A DNA stretch of 64,000 bases, taken from contig KV454014.1 in assembly GCA_001661245.1 (NCBI GenBank), positions 790,631 through 854,630 of the forward strand, read 5' to 3'. Under the pieces are notes generated by a model, which made no database searches, was not told the DNA's origin, and worked only from the letters and a program-made list of their open reading frames with translations. Positions 1 to 10,405 of the stretch are shown one piece after another (position 1 is the stretch's first letter; every line of letters starts with the position of its first letter). This stretch comes from Pachysolen tannophilus NRRL Y-2460. Lineage: Eukaryota > Ascomycota > Pichiomycetes > Alaninales > Pachysolenaceae. A program made the position numbers and the translations under genes.

Positions 1-509
1 TTATTTTTAAGAGTTTCCCAAGCATTTCCAGCATAAATTGGTCTAACAAATGTATTTTCTGATTCAATTTTCATAACATCAGAAACAGGTTGAACATCCA
101 ATAATGCAGCAATTCTAGGTAATATATTTTTACCAACTGTTGATCCAGGTACTACTAAATGAGTAAAATCTTGATTTTTTTGTAAAATATCAACAATTAA
201 TGGTGAAACATGTTCTGGTAAATAATGATCAAATTTTGAATTTTTGGAAATTAATATTTTAGAAATTGCTGAAATTTTTAATAATTCTTTTGATATTTCT
301 GAAGCATTTGAACCTACAAGTAAAGCAGTAATTGGTTTACCTATCTTTGTAGCTGCTGTTAAACTAGACAATGAAGATGGTGCAATCAGACCTTCTTTAG
401 CTTCAACAAACGCTAATGTAGAATTTAATCTAATTTTAATTTTAAAATTTCTCACAATTGAAAATCTTTGAAACTGAGAAAATAATCTCTTTTTACCAAA
501 ATCCAACAT
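1..509 (-). CDS. AIM45: Electron transfer flavoprotein alpha subunit, 5' part (AIM45-like), runs off the window
   Basis: Reading leftward from an ATG at 507-509, the frame stays open to base 1, so only the N-terminal ~169 residues are present. After a basic, Arg/Lys/Ser-rich leader that looks like a mitochondrial presequence come the hallmarks of the ETF-alpha N-terminal domain: LAFVEAKEG, then SSLSSLTAATKIG, TALLVGSN, THLVVPGSTVGKNILPRIAALLDVQPVSDV and YAGNAW, read as short separated blocks. In the family this mitochondrial-matrix protein pairs with ETF-beta, binds FAD and passes electrons from dehydrogenases to ETF-ubiquinone oxidoreductase. The C-terminal FAD domain lies outside the window. 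It is divergent from YFH7, sharing a ~660-bp intergenic region. The identification is secure; the truncation is simply the window edge. Confidence 0.88.
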   Translation of the reverse strand, partial: MLDFGKKRLFSQFQRFSIVRNFKIKIRLNSTLAFVEAKEGLIAPSSLSSLTAATKIGKPITALLVGSNASEISKELLKISAISKILISKNSKFDHYLPEHVSPLIVDILQKNQDFTHLVVPGSTVGKNILPRIAALLDVQPVSDVMKIESENTFVRPIYAGNAWETLKN

Positions 510-1169
510 TATTATCTTTTAACAATTTAATTCCATATATATGATATATAGTGAATCAATCAATCAAGTTAGTCAATTTCTTTACATTTTACTATAAAAT
601 GTCCGTCAAAAAAAATTAAACCTTTTAAAATACATGGAGAAAAAACCGGCAACTTCCCTATTTGGAAATATTTGAATTTCCACTTGAAAAACACGACCAA
701 ATCTTTATGTCCGCAATTTTTGATTTTAGTTCTATTTCTGCCAAATGGAAAAAAACAAGTTCACGTGGAAATAGTTTTTATTAAGCGTCCCGGTACTAAA
801 GGTTTGTTGTTGTTGTTTTCTTTTTTTTTTCCGTCGTTTTGCAAAAAAAAAAGAACTTTCTTGAGGCGCACTCGCACGACCGTGTTCCTATTCTTAAATT
901 ACAAAGAAAACGGAAAAAATTAAAAAAAAAAATTTTAGTTTTTCGGTGTCAATTTTTCAGAGGTTTCCATTTGGATGTGAGAGAACTCTGTTTTATTCTG
1001 AAATCATGCAGTTGCAATTGCAGTTACACAAGTAGGGTGATGGATGGATGGGTGGTTTTGCTTTTAACCATATATATATATATATATATATATATTTAGA
1101 AAGAGAAAGAAAGAGAAAGAAAGAGATTTATTGTTAGTTGTTTACTCTATTCGATGTTTCAATTGGTAG
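510..1169. other. Intergenic region between AIM45 and YFH7
   Basis: Shared promoter region of two divergent genes. It holds A/T tracts, a (TA)n tract at about 1070-1096 followed by an AGAAAGAG-type purine repeat at 1098-1126. The short plus-strand open frames here (672-923, 839-1099) are low-complexity Lys/Phe-rich and look non-coding. I see no RNA gene. Confidence 0.7.
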
Positions 1170-2363
1170 ATGGAATTCAAGCCTAGAGAAGAAGAATCTT
1201 GTGAAAAAAGAGTGGTGGTTGATATTATGGATCCAACTTATGATAAATTGGCAGATCGAGCTATAGAATTATTGGAAAAATCTGAAAAATATAGAATATT
1301 GATATTACTTATAGGAACACCTGGATCTGGTAAATCTACTTTAGCTCAGAAAGTAGTTGATAGGATTAATTCAAGATGTAATAATAAGAGTATTATAGAT
1401 GATGGTAATAGGACTATTGAATTTGATTCATTGGTAACAAATAAAGTTACTGATCGTATACCTTTGATTGAATCCAATGATATGGATAATGATACAATTG
1501 ATGAAAAAGATGTAGTTGGAGATCCAATGGGTACACCAAAGAGATTAATTGTTTCGAATGAAGAAATCATAATACGTGGTAAAGGTTCAAAAGATACTCA
1601 ATTATCAATTAGATTACCATCTTCACCCATTTCTTTTACTTCTGAAACAAATTCATCTGGTAATTCAAAAAATTTTGCACAAGTAGTTCCAATGGATGGT
1701 TTCCATTTACCTAGAAGTATTTTAAATAAATTTAAAGATCCACAATTTGCAAATTTAAGAAGAGGTGCACCATTTACGTTTGATTCATCATTGGTTGATA
1801 TATCAGTAGAATTATTAAAAGCAACTTGTGATGTAGATTATCCACTTTCTAATTCCTCAAGCAAGAATGAGAATGGGGAAAAAACATTAAAATTGTTGAA
1901 TGGATCTATAACTAAAATTCCAGATGTTTATTTACCAAATTTTAGTCATGAAATTAAAGACCCAACACCTTATGGTATCAAAGTTCCAAGTGAAACAAGA
2001 ATCATATTAATGGAAGGATTATATTTATTATTAGATGATGATGAATGGAGTAAAATAGGACATGCATTGAAACCTGGAGAAGTTTTAGAAACTAATAATA
2101 ATGCTGTACCATATATTAATTATCCAATTGATACAAAAATACCAATTCCTGAAAATAAAAATTTCGAATTTTGGAAAATTGATATAGATGAACAAAGAGC
2201 TAGACATAGAGTTGCAATGAGGCATTTGGCATCAGGTCTTGCTGATTCAATAGCAGCAGGTGAGAAAAGATACGATATAAACGATGTTATTAATGGAAGA
2301 CTAGTCGATAAACATTCTTTTAATTGCGATTTGAGAATTTTGAGTATTGATGATGAGGATTAG
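1170..2363 (+). CDS. YFH7: ATP-dependent P-loop kinase of the YFH7/uridine-kinase-like group
   Basis: A 397-residue protein matching yeast Yfh7. It has a Walker A motif GTPGSGKST near residues 48-56, the block VVPMDGFHL followed by FKDPQFANLRRGAP with a conserved TFDS, the segment HEIKDPTPYGI, the strand RIILMEGLYLLL, and near the end RARHRVAMRHLASGLADSI with NDVINGRLVD. Yfh7 is structurally related to phosphoribulokinase/uridine kinase, but its substrate is not firmly known. The protein is somewhat longer than the ~353-residue S. cerevisiae protein. An in-frame Met at residue 20 (position 1227) aligns better with the known N-terminus, so the true start may be there. An Asn/Asp-rich insertion lies between the P-loop and the DGFHL block. 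Confidence 0.9.
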   Translation: MEFKPREEESCEKRVVVDIMDPTYDKLADRAIELLEKSEKYRILILLIGTPGSGKSTLAQKVVDRINSRCNNKSIIDDGNRTIEFDSLVTNKVTDRIPLIESNDMDNDTIDEKDVVGDPMGTPKRLIVSNEEIIIRGKGSKDTQLSIRLPSSPISFTSETNSSGNSKNFAQVVPMDGFHLPRSILNKFKDPQFANLRRGAPFTFDSSLVDISVELLKATCDVDYPLSNSSSKNENGEKTLKLLNGSITKIPDVYLPNFSHEIKDPTPYGIKVPSETRIILMEGLYLLLDDDEWSKIGHALKPGEVLETNNNAVPYINYPIDTKIPIPENKNFEFWKIDIDEQRARHRVAMRHLASGLADSIAAGEKRYDINDVINGRLVDKHSFNCDLRILSIDDED

Positions 2364-2688
2364 AAAATCAACTGGTTTGGTTAACCAATTTTCATATAGA
2401 TTAATTATATTTTCATAATTTCAATTTTATTTGAAATAAAAAAAAAAATTTTTCGAATTTAAAAAATTATTTATTATCTCCCTAGAAACTCTACTAGAAT
2501 TATTTTAAGTTATGAAATATTTTCTTAAATTGACATCCTAATTTTTACTGTAAAATATTACAACCTCTATATCTGTATCTATGAGGGTTGCAAGAAGAGA
2601 AAAACCAAAAAAAAAAAAAAAAAAAAAAAAGTAATGATATATATATATATATATGTATATGTATTTCATATTATTTCAAATGCTAATT
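2364..2688. other. Convergent 3' intergenic region with long A-tract and (TA)n
   Basis: Lies between the 3' ends of YFH7 and the RCK2-like gene. It has an A-run of more than 20 bases around 2608-2631 and a (TA)n tract at 2637-2654, typical of yeast polyadenylation/terminator regions. No gene seen. Confidence 0.7.
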
Positions 2689-3292
2689 TTAACAGATCGG
2701 TGAAGCAATAGGAGAATCTTCATTAATTATCTTATTCTCAATAATACTTGTAGAAGCGCAAACACCAATTTGTTCACTAAACCTATTATTGTTATTATTA
2801 CTATTGTTATTGTTATTAATGTTTTCAGTGTCACAAGATGGACCACATGCATGAGAGCCCAACATTTTCCTCCTAGATAACATCTTTGAACAAGACAACG
2901 GTTTTAAATCAAATGCAGATGTCGAATTGTTCAATTCATAGTTAATTCCAACCGCCGCACTTCTCTGTCGATCTAATATCGCAGATATTGATACTCCGTT
3001 ATTGTTTTTATTTTTCTTTCTCGATAAAACAGGGTATTCTTCACTTAGTAACACAGATTTAACTTTCGAAAACTGTTGGTTTCTAAGCAGGGACTGCGGC
3101 AAATTTTCATTGTTATATGTGTTATTATTCATCTTCGTTAATGGTTCAGCAACGGTGTTCTTATCACCACCATCGCTACGTTCATCACGCTTATCATTAT
3201 CATTATCATTGATGTGATTGTCGTCTTCATAATAATTGCCGTCATTACCATCTCCTTCAAGACCAGCTAAAGAAGAAAAGGAAGATAAAGAC

Positions 3293-3326
<34 letters not shown>

Positions 3327-5280
3327 AATTATCATCATTATCATTATTATTATCAACATTATAAGAATTGTTCTTTGATCCTCTCATATTTCTGTTTCGT
3401 TTCAAGCCGAATTCCTCCGGAATTGGTGTTTTGGGGAATTCTTCACTTTGTTGAGACAAAACACCAAGAGATTTGTTACAAACAGTTGCTGGGGATTCAC
3501 GATTCATGTGGATATGATGCTGTTGATGATGCTGTTGAAGTTTCTGATGCTGTTCTTCGTTTATGCTAAAGGCAATTGACGATGCCCTTCTTCTATTACC
3601 AGTTTGATCGCTATTATTATTATTATTATGATTTGATGCAAAAGTACAATCAGAAGGTACATTGTCCTTATAATTTTCATCCATCATTGCTACAAGTGAA
3701 CCACTGCTTTTCCTAGTAATTGCAACTGATGATAACAAGTTGCTCAGCGATTTCCTCTTGGAAACCTTGAAAGGACCTGATTTACGGCGCGAAACTGGTG
3801 ATGAAGCTTTATCTAATCGTGTTGATTCATTATCGATCGCTTCATCTTCATCTGAGCTAGAATGTAGAACAGAATCTGATTCTTCAGAACTTGAATCCAT
3901 TGAAAGGTCTTCATATTCATCATCTTCTTCTAATTCTTCTTGTATTCTAGTTTTCAAAAATGGTAATTTTTGTTGAGAAGCAGCAGTTTCAAATACTAAT
4001 CTAATAGCTTCTGCTCTTGGTGTTAACAAGCTATCTGATGTATCATTTGACAGTTGATACAACGATGATTTTTCTTTATCATTTAAATTAGTTCTTTCTT
4101 TTAAAGTTGGAGCATCTAAAGCAGGTTTTGTAAAATTTTCATTTTTCAATACCCAAGGATGTTGTAATAATTCATCAATTGTAAATCTTTTATTTGCATC
4201 AGCAGTTAATAAATTTGATACTAAATCATTAGCTTCTTTTGAAATTTCAGACCACCATGGACTTAAGAAACAATATTCACTTTTGGAAACTTTTTCAGCT
4301 AAAACTTTAGGATCAGTATCATAAAATGGAGGAAATCCACATAATAAAGTATATAATACACAACCTAATGAGAAACAATCCACTGATTTTGAATAGGATT
4401 CATCTCTTAAGATTTCTGGAGCTGTATATCCTTGTGTTCCTACTGGAGTTCTTGTATTACTATTCCATAATACTTTTGATAATCCAAAATCTGCAACTTT
4501 TATAGTACCTATTGTTGCTCCACCTACACCTTCAATAAATATCCCTTCATCAATTTTAGTATCATCATCAGATTGTCTTCTTGCCTTTAATTGTTCTTCT
4601 TTAGTACGGGGTTTAAAAGGAATTGGTACAAATAGTAAATTTTCAGGTTTAATATCCCTATGTACAACACCAATTTCTTCATGAAGGTATCTTAAAGCAT
4701 TAGCAACTTGAACTATAACATGTCTTGATAAATCTTCACTAAAATAAGTATATTTAATAATTTGATTAAAAATTTCACCTCCTTCTACAAATTCCATGAA
4801 TAAAAAACAATATTTTGAATCTGTTGAATTTTTATAGTTATACAATTGAACAATATTTGGATGTTTTAATTTACTCATTATAGCAATTTCTTTTAAAATA
4901 GCATTTATCTGTTGAATAGTCATATTTGTTTTATCTATAATTTTTATTGCAACATTTTGTTTTTTAATATTATCAAATGCTTTATAAACTTCTGAAAAAG
5001 CACCTTCTCCAACTTTTTTTTCCAATACATAACGAGGTAATAATTCCGGATATAACGAATCAGAAACTGAATTCAATTTTTTTGAAATAATATCTTCATC
5101 TTTTATTATTTTTTTAAAATTATCATTATTACTAGTATTTACCGTACTTGTTGTCTGGGCTGTGGAAACAGTTGAGACACTCGAAATCGTACTATTAGTA
5201 TTAGCACTCAAATTCGTCTTGGTTGTTGATGATTTCGAATTTCGCCCAAAAAGATTCTTTAAGTTATCAAAGATAGCCAT
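2689..5280 (-). CDS. RCK2: CaMK-group serine/threonine kinase, Rck2/Srk1 (MAPK-activated) type
   Basis: 863 residues. After an ~80-residue Ser/Thr-rich leader, the kinase domain runs from about residue 84 to 400: glycine loop GEGAFSEVY, catalytic Lys in VAIKII, HRDIKPENLL, DFGLSK, activation segment TPVGTQGYTAPE, and SVDCFSLGCVLYTLLCGFPPF. Features typical of the Rck2/Srk1 family are GGEIFNQI, YFSEDLSRHVI, the extra PIPFKPR loop after PENLL, the EGVGGATIG segment before DFG, and LSPWWSEIS. In S. cerevisiae and S. pombe these kinases are phosphorylated by Hog1/Sty1 MAP kinases and act on translation and stress responses. The ~460-residue tail is low-complexity, with Asp, His/Gln and Asn runs and a basic SRRKSGPFKVSKRK patch that could be a MAPK docking or autoregulatory site (inference). 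It resembles Srk1-type proteins somewhat more than Rck2 itself, so paralogy is not fully resolved. Confidence 0.8.
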
Positions 5281-5955
5281 ATCGTCTTCTTCTTTTTCTT
5301 TCTCCTCCTTCTCTATAACAACAAGTCTCTTATGAAATTAAAAATGCCAAAGAAATAAAAATAAAAAAAAATGAAATAAAGTAAATGAAAATCAGTAAAA
5401 TAAAAAAAAAAAAAAGAAGTTTTAAGCCAATTTAAAAGCAAAACATTTATTAAATTATTTCGAAATCGGTAAATATACGTATAATCTGGGCTGTACCTTG
5501 AAAAGGATAAATTTCTCTTTAAAAAAATATATATATCAAACACCAATTAATAACCAATTTACCAGGTATCAATAGATAATTTATATATATATATATATAT
5601 ATATAATATTATTTTTTTTTTCTTTTCTATATATGTTTATTTGATAGATTTGTTATCTTGTATCTTGTATATTTATATATTTATTAATATATTTAAAACG
5701 TTTTTTAATGGGCGGTTCAATTTCGTAAAGGCACATTGCAAAGCATCAAAATCATCACTTCATCGAAAAAAATTAAAAAAAAAAAAAAATTATTGTTTAC
5801 ATTTTTCCTTACGGAAAACGCTGGATAGAAAATAGATCCAAAAGGGGAAATTCAGGAAATTTTTTTACCTGTATTTTAGTATTTTTGTATTAATTCAATT
5901 CGTGTTTTATTCCTAATTTGGAAGTTGGGTTTTTCTTATCAGTGAATTTATAACA

Positions 5956-5963
5956 TTACGTCA
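5956..5963 (+). promoter_or_regulatory. CRE-like TTACGTCA site
   Basis: TTACGTCA is the reverse complement of TGACGTAA, the variant CRE bound by Sko1/ATF-type bZIP factors. It sits about 680 bp upstream of the RCK2-like ATG. Hog1 acts through both Sko1 and Rck2 in S. cerevisiae, which makes it plausible, but an 8-mer can occur by chance. Confidence 0.25.
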
Positions 5964-6296
5964 GATTTTTATTTTTATTTTTTCTTTATTGTGGAAATTC
6001 TTTCTCCATTGTCTATTTTCCTCCATCTATCATCTTATTTTTCCGGAGAATTTTTCAAGTCTCCGGAAAACAGAGGTGATCTGAATTGTATCTGAAGTTT
6101 AAAACTAAATGTTAAATAGACTAAATAAACTATTTTTGCCAATCGCGACAAAGGAGAAGAGCAATCAATTATTTTTTTTTTTTTTTCTTGTTAAAGACTA
6201 GAAAATAGAAAAGATCTATACAAGGAATATGAACACTTTTCCACGCGGTAAAATATCGCATTAAATTAATTGAGAAATATATCTGCAATTATAACG

Positions 6297-6314
6297 ACTA
6301 CGTAGTTACGTAGT
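6297..6314. promoter_or_regulatory. Palindromic ACTACGTAGT plus second TACGTAG (Yap/bZIP-like)
   Basis: A 10-bp perfect palindrome, ACTACGTAGT, is followed at once by TACGTAGT, giving two overlapping TACGTA cores. The core resembles yeast bZIP (Yap-type TTACGTA) sites. It lies in the long divergent promoter between the RCK2-like kinase and the yapsin-like gene. Function is inferred only. Confidence 0.25.
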
Positions 6315-6437
6315 AAATACGGTCAATATTTTCACTTTAAACCTAGGTACACATGTAAAAAAAAACCAGAAAAAATTCAGAAAAAATTCAGAACAAACAA
6401 AGCAACAAATTAGAAATAAAAAAGTATTCATTTTTTA

Positions 6438-6460
6438 TTGATTGATTGATTGATTGATTG
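6438..6460. repeat. TTGA tetranucleotide repeat
   Basis: TTGA/ATTG is repeated about five times, directly followed by GGGGG. Confidence 0.85.
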
Positions 6461-7183
6461 GGGGAACCAGGATTTAACCTAGTCTAGCTAGGTTTAGTAC
6501 ATTAAAAATGGGTCTCTGATTGTATATTTTTACCTACAATGGTTTAAAAATTTATGAACAATGTATTGGAATATTTTTAACAATAATTTTACTATTCTAT
6601 ACTACAATACGCAAAAAGCAAAAAAAACAAAAAAACAGAAAAAGAAAATACTTTTTTTTTGATTTGTTAGTAATCGAACTAATAATAGAAAACAAACAAT
6701 TAATAAAGAATTTCAATACACAGTTAGAAAAGCAATAATTTTTTCAGATAATTCCCTTTTTCTGCTCAAGTCTTATTAGACATTCACACGGCACTTCCTA
6801 TATAAATAATTAAAAATTAGGTATATTTCATCATTTCAATTAATCAACAAAATCTGTTGATTTAAAACTAGATAATTGCTTTAACAACCCTGCTTGTGTA
6901 CTTTCTCGCTTGCTAAAGATATAGATCACTCAATACATACTTCAAATGCAACATGTAATTTTTCTTTTAAAATTAATCACGTCCATAACTAATATATAAT
7001 ATATAATATATATATATAAAATATAATATAAACGGAAAAATTTTCCTTACTGCCGTACAAAACAAATTGAATTTTTTTTTTTCGTTTTTTTGTTGTTGGC
7101 TGTTTTGGGAACTTTTGATTTACACACGCACTACTGTCAAATGGCTTTTTTCTTTTGGTCGTTTGTCGTTAACCGTTTGACCG

Positions 7184-7218
7184 TTTGATGTCTTTGATGT
7201 CTTTGATGTCTTTGATGT
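7184..7218. repeat. Tandem 9-mer TTTGATGTC, about four copies
   Basis: Three perfect copies of TTTGATGTC at 7184-7192, 7193-7201 and 7202-7210, then a partial fourth. It is preceded by related GTTTG motifs (GTTTGTCGTTAACCGTTTGACC). It lies about 1 kb upstream of the yapsin-like gene. Confidence 0.85.
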
Positions 7219-8195
7219 TTTTGGTAGTGTAAATTCAACTTAATTAAACGCTAGCTAACGTTAAGTTAAAGTATACGATCTAAATTATTTTTGAATTCAG
7301 GTACTTTTAATCTGAAATAGTACTGGTCAGAATACATATTAAAATTAGGGTAACTAATTAATTAATTAATACCAGTACCAAAAAAGAAAGAACAAAAATG
7401 CAAAACAACCCAAAAAAAAGGCCAAAAGCAAAAAGCAAAAAGCAAAAAGCACAAAAAAAAAAAAATATAGGTTGCCGCGTTGCCGCGTTTCAGCGTTTCA
7501 GCGTGGAAACAAAGCTATTGTTGTTGTAATAATTAGTGTTTTTAAGGGTTCTACTTGTAACGAGATTTTAATGATCCTTGACTGTCTCGAGAAAATGATT
7601 GAGATACTAATTATACACCGATCACAAAATCCTTGTCAAGGATGAATAAGCGACAGACATCTTTTCCATCATCTGAAAGGTAAAATAGAATAAGCTGTGA
7701 TTTCAAAGTCCTGAGATCCTGAGACATATTTAATCTAGTCTAGAACTAGAACTAGTTTTTGATCTCGATCTACTGTCTGAATTAGTTGGTTTTATGCAGG
7801 TTGGGAAAAGATTTTCAGAATGAAATAGTAAATTGTGCATAAACATACTTATCAAGATTTATTCATGTATATACCAAAGTCACATATCAACACGAAATAG
7901 AAAGAATCCAGAGTCTTTTGGTACCCACTTTCATTCATTAATATGAAGTCGCAAAAACCACACGTTTCAAAAAAAAACGAAGCAAGATTTTCTTTTCAGT
8001 TTGTCATTTACTCCAATGCAAAAAACATGCAAGGATTCCAATTGAAGTCAACGATTGCAAAATCCATTTCTTCTTCTAAAACTAACTATAAATATACTGA
8101 AGATTTTCTCATTACTTCTTTCCTTTCCTTTTACTTTCTTCAACGCAAATCAATTTTTTAAAGGCAAATATACCTTGGTTTTTTTTTGGAAATCC

Positions 8196-9776
8196 ATGAT
8201 ACAACTCATTCGTTTCTTGCTATTTGCACTCGTTGGTTGCATTAGCATTGTTACTTCTTTACCAATTTCTGGTGCCAAAACAGGAACTAAAAATTTTGAT
8301 TTTGAAATCCAAAGGTCACAGAAAATAATTCCTCATTCAGCTTTAAGTGATGTTAGCCTTCTAGATAAAAGATTACTGAGTCATCAACAGTCAAAGCTTG
8401 GTGGCCACGGATCAAAATATCACCATGATTATTCCACTTCAGATGATATTACTTTAGCTGATATTGAAAAAGCACTTTACCATTTAGAAATCACAATTGG
8501 TTCAGATCTCCAATTGCTTAAAGTCTTACTTGATATTGGATTCCCATATCTATGGATTATTGGCTCTGAAAATCCATTTTGTATTCCTCATGATCATCAT
8601 CATGATGATCCAAATCCACAGAATATGCCACATTATTTCAATGTGTCTGGTCCATTCCCACCATCACCACCACCTCCAGGTTCAGTTAATTGTTCGCTCT
8701 TTGGTACTTTTAACACTTCATTGTCGACATCTTTTGTCTCCAATGATGGTAACTTTTCCTTTTCATTCGATGATGACACCTTCGCTTCAGGATTCTGGGG
8801 TCATGATACAGTTAACATAAGCGGCTCAATCAATGTCGATCTTCCATTCGGGGTTGCAGATCATTCTAATTCTAGTACCCCTGTCTTAGGTGTCGGTTTG
8901 AAGTCCGATAACGTAGCTTCTAATTATGAGAATTTACCTCTGAAATTGGTTAGCGAAGGAATAATCAGCAAGCCAGCATATTCCTTGTATGTAGGTGGTA
9001 ATAACACTGGTTCAATTGTCTTTGGTGGAACTGATCCATCAAAATACACTGGTCAATTGTATACTTTACCTTTAGTTAACCCATTTTCAGTCAACGGTGT
9101 TGAAAGTCCAGTTGAATTTGACGTTACTTTATCAGGTGTTTCAGTTAATGGTAAGAGTATCACAGGTAATGATAAATACTACGCATTGTTGGATAGCAGT
9201 ACTTCTTTGACTTATGCACCTTATCCACTTGTTGTTGAACTTTCTCAAGCTTTAGGTGCTGCTTATTCAGATGACCTTGGATACTTCATAACCACATGCG
9301 CAACAGATGGGGCAGTGACATTTAACTTCCAAGGTGCTGTTATATCAGTTCCAGTTTCTGACTTCTTAATTCAGCTTACAGATGATTCAGAAAATTTACT
9401 CAAAGATACAACTGGTGCAGAAATTTGTGGTGTTGCTATATTTGATTCTGGTGTTGACTCAGGTTTCATACTTGGTGATACTTTCTTGAAAAACGCCTAT
9501 GTTGTTTTTGATTTGGAAGACTTGGAAGTCTCAATTGCTCAGGCAGCTCAAGCAGATTCAGTTAGTTCTAGCGCTTCTGCAACACCAATTGTAACTAGTG
9601 TTCCAGGAGCTAAGAAGGCTCCAAATTATTCAAAAACTTGGGGACCAACTAATACTCCAACAAAGACTTCATACTCTTTAAAGACCGCCACTCATAAACT
9701 TACCGGAGTTACTTCCAAAGCAGATAACCAATTCATTAATTTTGCTAGTCAAAATCAAAAGCAAGGATCACATTAA
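8196..9776 (+). CDS. Secreted yapsin-like aspartic-protease-fold protein with altered catalytic motifs
   Basis: The start is the ATG at 8196; the frame is open further upstream but has only a TTG there. The 526-residue protein begins with a signal peptide (MIQLIRFLLFALVGCISIVTS) and has a Kex2-type KR at LLDKR before the mature part. The A1-protease (pepsin/yapsin) fold is clear from LEITIGSDLQ, the lobe-1 motif region LLDIGFPYLWIIGS, TPVLGVGLKSDNV, NLPLKLV, AYSLYVGG, GSIVFGGTDPSKYTG, the lobe-2 motif ALLDSSTSLTY, CGVAIF and FILGDTFLKNAYVVFDL. Family members have DTGSS and DSG/DTG at the two active sites; here they read DIG and DSS, and the usual flap Tyr-Gly-Asp is not visible. A His/Asp- and Pro-rich loop follows lobe-1 Cys, as in yapsin insertions. 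No hydrophobic GPI-attachment tail is seen. The protein may be a pseudoprotease (inference). Confidence 0.8.
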   Translation: MIQLIRFLLFALVGCISIVTSLPISGAKTGTKNFDFEIQRSQKIIPHSALSDVSLLDKRLLSHQQSKLGGHGSKYHHDYSTSDDITLADIEKALYHLEITIGSDLQLLKVLLDIGFPYLWIIGSENPFCIPHDHHHDDPNPQNMPHYFNVSGPFPPSPPPPGSVNCSLFGTFNTSLSTSFVSNDGNFSFSFDDDTFASGFWGHDTVNISGSINVDLPFGVADHSNSSTPVLGVGLKSDNVASNYENLPLKLVSEGIISKPAYSLYVGGNNTGSIVFGGTDPSKYTGQLYTLPLVNPFSVNGVESPVEFDVTLSGVSVNGKSITGNDKYYALLDSSTSLTYAPYPLVVELSQALGAAYSDDLGYFITTCATDGAVTFNFQGAVISVPVSDFLIQLTDDSENLLKDTTGAEICGVAIFDSGVDSGFILGDTFLKNAYVVFDLEDLEVSIAQAAQADSVSSSASATPIVTSVPGAKKAPNYSKTWGPTNTPTKTSYSLKTATHKLTGVTSKADNQFINFASQNQKQGSH

Positions 9777-10405
9777 TTTCAATTGAGCTCCGCAAGTTAA
9801 ACAAATTTATTTTTTTCTTTCTTCTTATTATATTTATTATATTGATACGTGTATGTGTACCATACATTATACCATTTCATAATTTCATCAGTGGATTGAG
9901 TACTCAACTAGCTTCTAATGGATTTTCCATCCCTTTCTACCTACCTTTTCCGTTTCATTTTCACTTTAAAAAGATGATTTCTTCTTTTTCCGCTTCTTCT
10001 TCTTCTTCTTCTTCTTCTTCTTCTTCTTTTTCTTCTTCTTTTTCTTCTTCTTCTCATTCTTCTTCTTTTTTTACACCTTTATGCTTACCATTTTCCTTCT
10101 TCTCTTCTTTTTCCTCTATCTTTGGTTCTTAAGAGTGTACGAATAACGCCCAATGTTGAACTAATATTGTCTTTCATAATTTATAAGTGAATAAAATTAT
10201 GCTTATTGTTCCAGTTTCTTTTTTGGAAACCAACTATAGTAGTTTGAGCATCAACATCTAGTAATTAACAACTTTACAAAAGGTAATAAAAGTTTTGGTT
10301 GAATCTGATTAAAAAAATTATAAAAATACAAAAAGAAACAAAAAATATTTATTATATAAAGAAATAATTATACCTGGATATTAGCAAATTTCACCAAATC
10401 CAAAA
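9777..10405. other. Convergent intergenic region with (CTT)n tract
   Basis: Between the 3' ends of the yapsin-like gene and RSC1/2. The only open frame (9842-10132) is a Ser-rich translation of a CTT repeat. It is not in frame with, nor fused to, the yapsin-like protein. No RNA gene seen. Confidence 0.7.
9992..10072. repeat. (CTT)n microsatellite
   Basis: An interrupted run of CTT/TTC triplets with occasional TTTT interruptions, downstream of the yapsin-like stop codon. Confidence 0.85.

Larger units (their letters stand above)
5281..8195. other. Long (2.9 kb) divergent intergenic region
   Basis: Separates the RCK2-like gene (minus) from the yapsin-like gene (plus). No convincing coding region: open frames at 5313-5546, 5641-5835, 6520-6738 and 7943-8161 are Lys/Phe/Ile-rich translations of AT-rich DNA. 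Structure seen includes a (TA)n tract at 5582-5605, TTGA repeats at 6438-6460, tandem TTTGATGTC at 7184-7218, AAAAAGC repeats at about 7423-7452, and GC-richer doublets (GTTGCCGC twice, GTTTCAGC twice) at about 7471-7506. The length suggests a complex regulatory region or an unrecognised non-coding RNA. Confidence 0.65.

Noticed and set aside
244-471. Plus-strand open frame overlapping the AIM45 gene
   Set aside because: It is the antisense shadow of the ETF-alpha coding frame, which shows clear family motifs on the minus strand.
672-1099. Two overlapping plus-strand frames in the AIM45-YFH7 promoter
   Set aside because: Low-complexity translations of A/T-rich DNA ending in (TA)n; no family resemblance.
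6455-6520. Possible tRNA on the minus strand (GGTTAAATCCTGGTTCCCCC)
   Set aside because: The 3' part looks T-arm-like, but no acceptor pairing, A box or proper anticodon arm could be found.
9842-10132. Ser-rich 96-residue frame, possibly a detached GPI tail of the yapsin-like gene
   Set aside because: It is the translation of a (CTT)n tract, with no hydrophobic C-terminal anchor signal; the yapsin-like frame ends cleanly before it.
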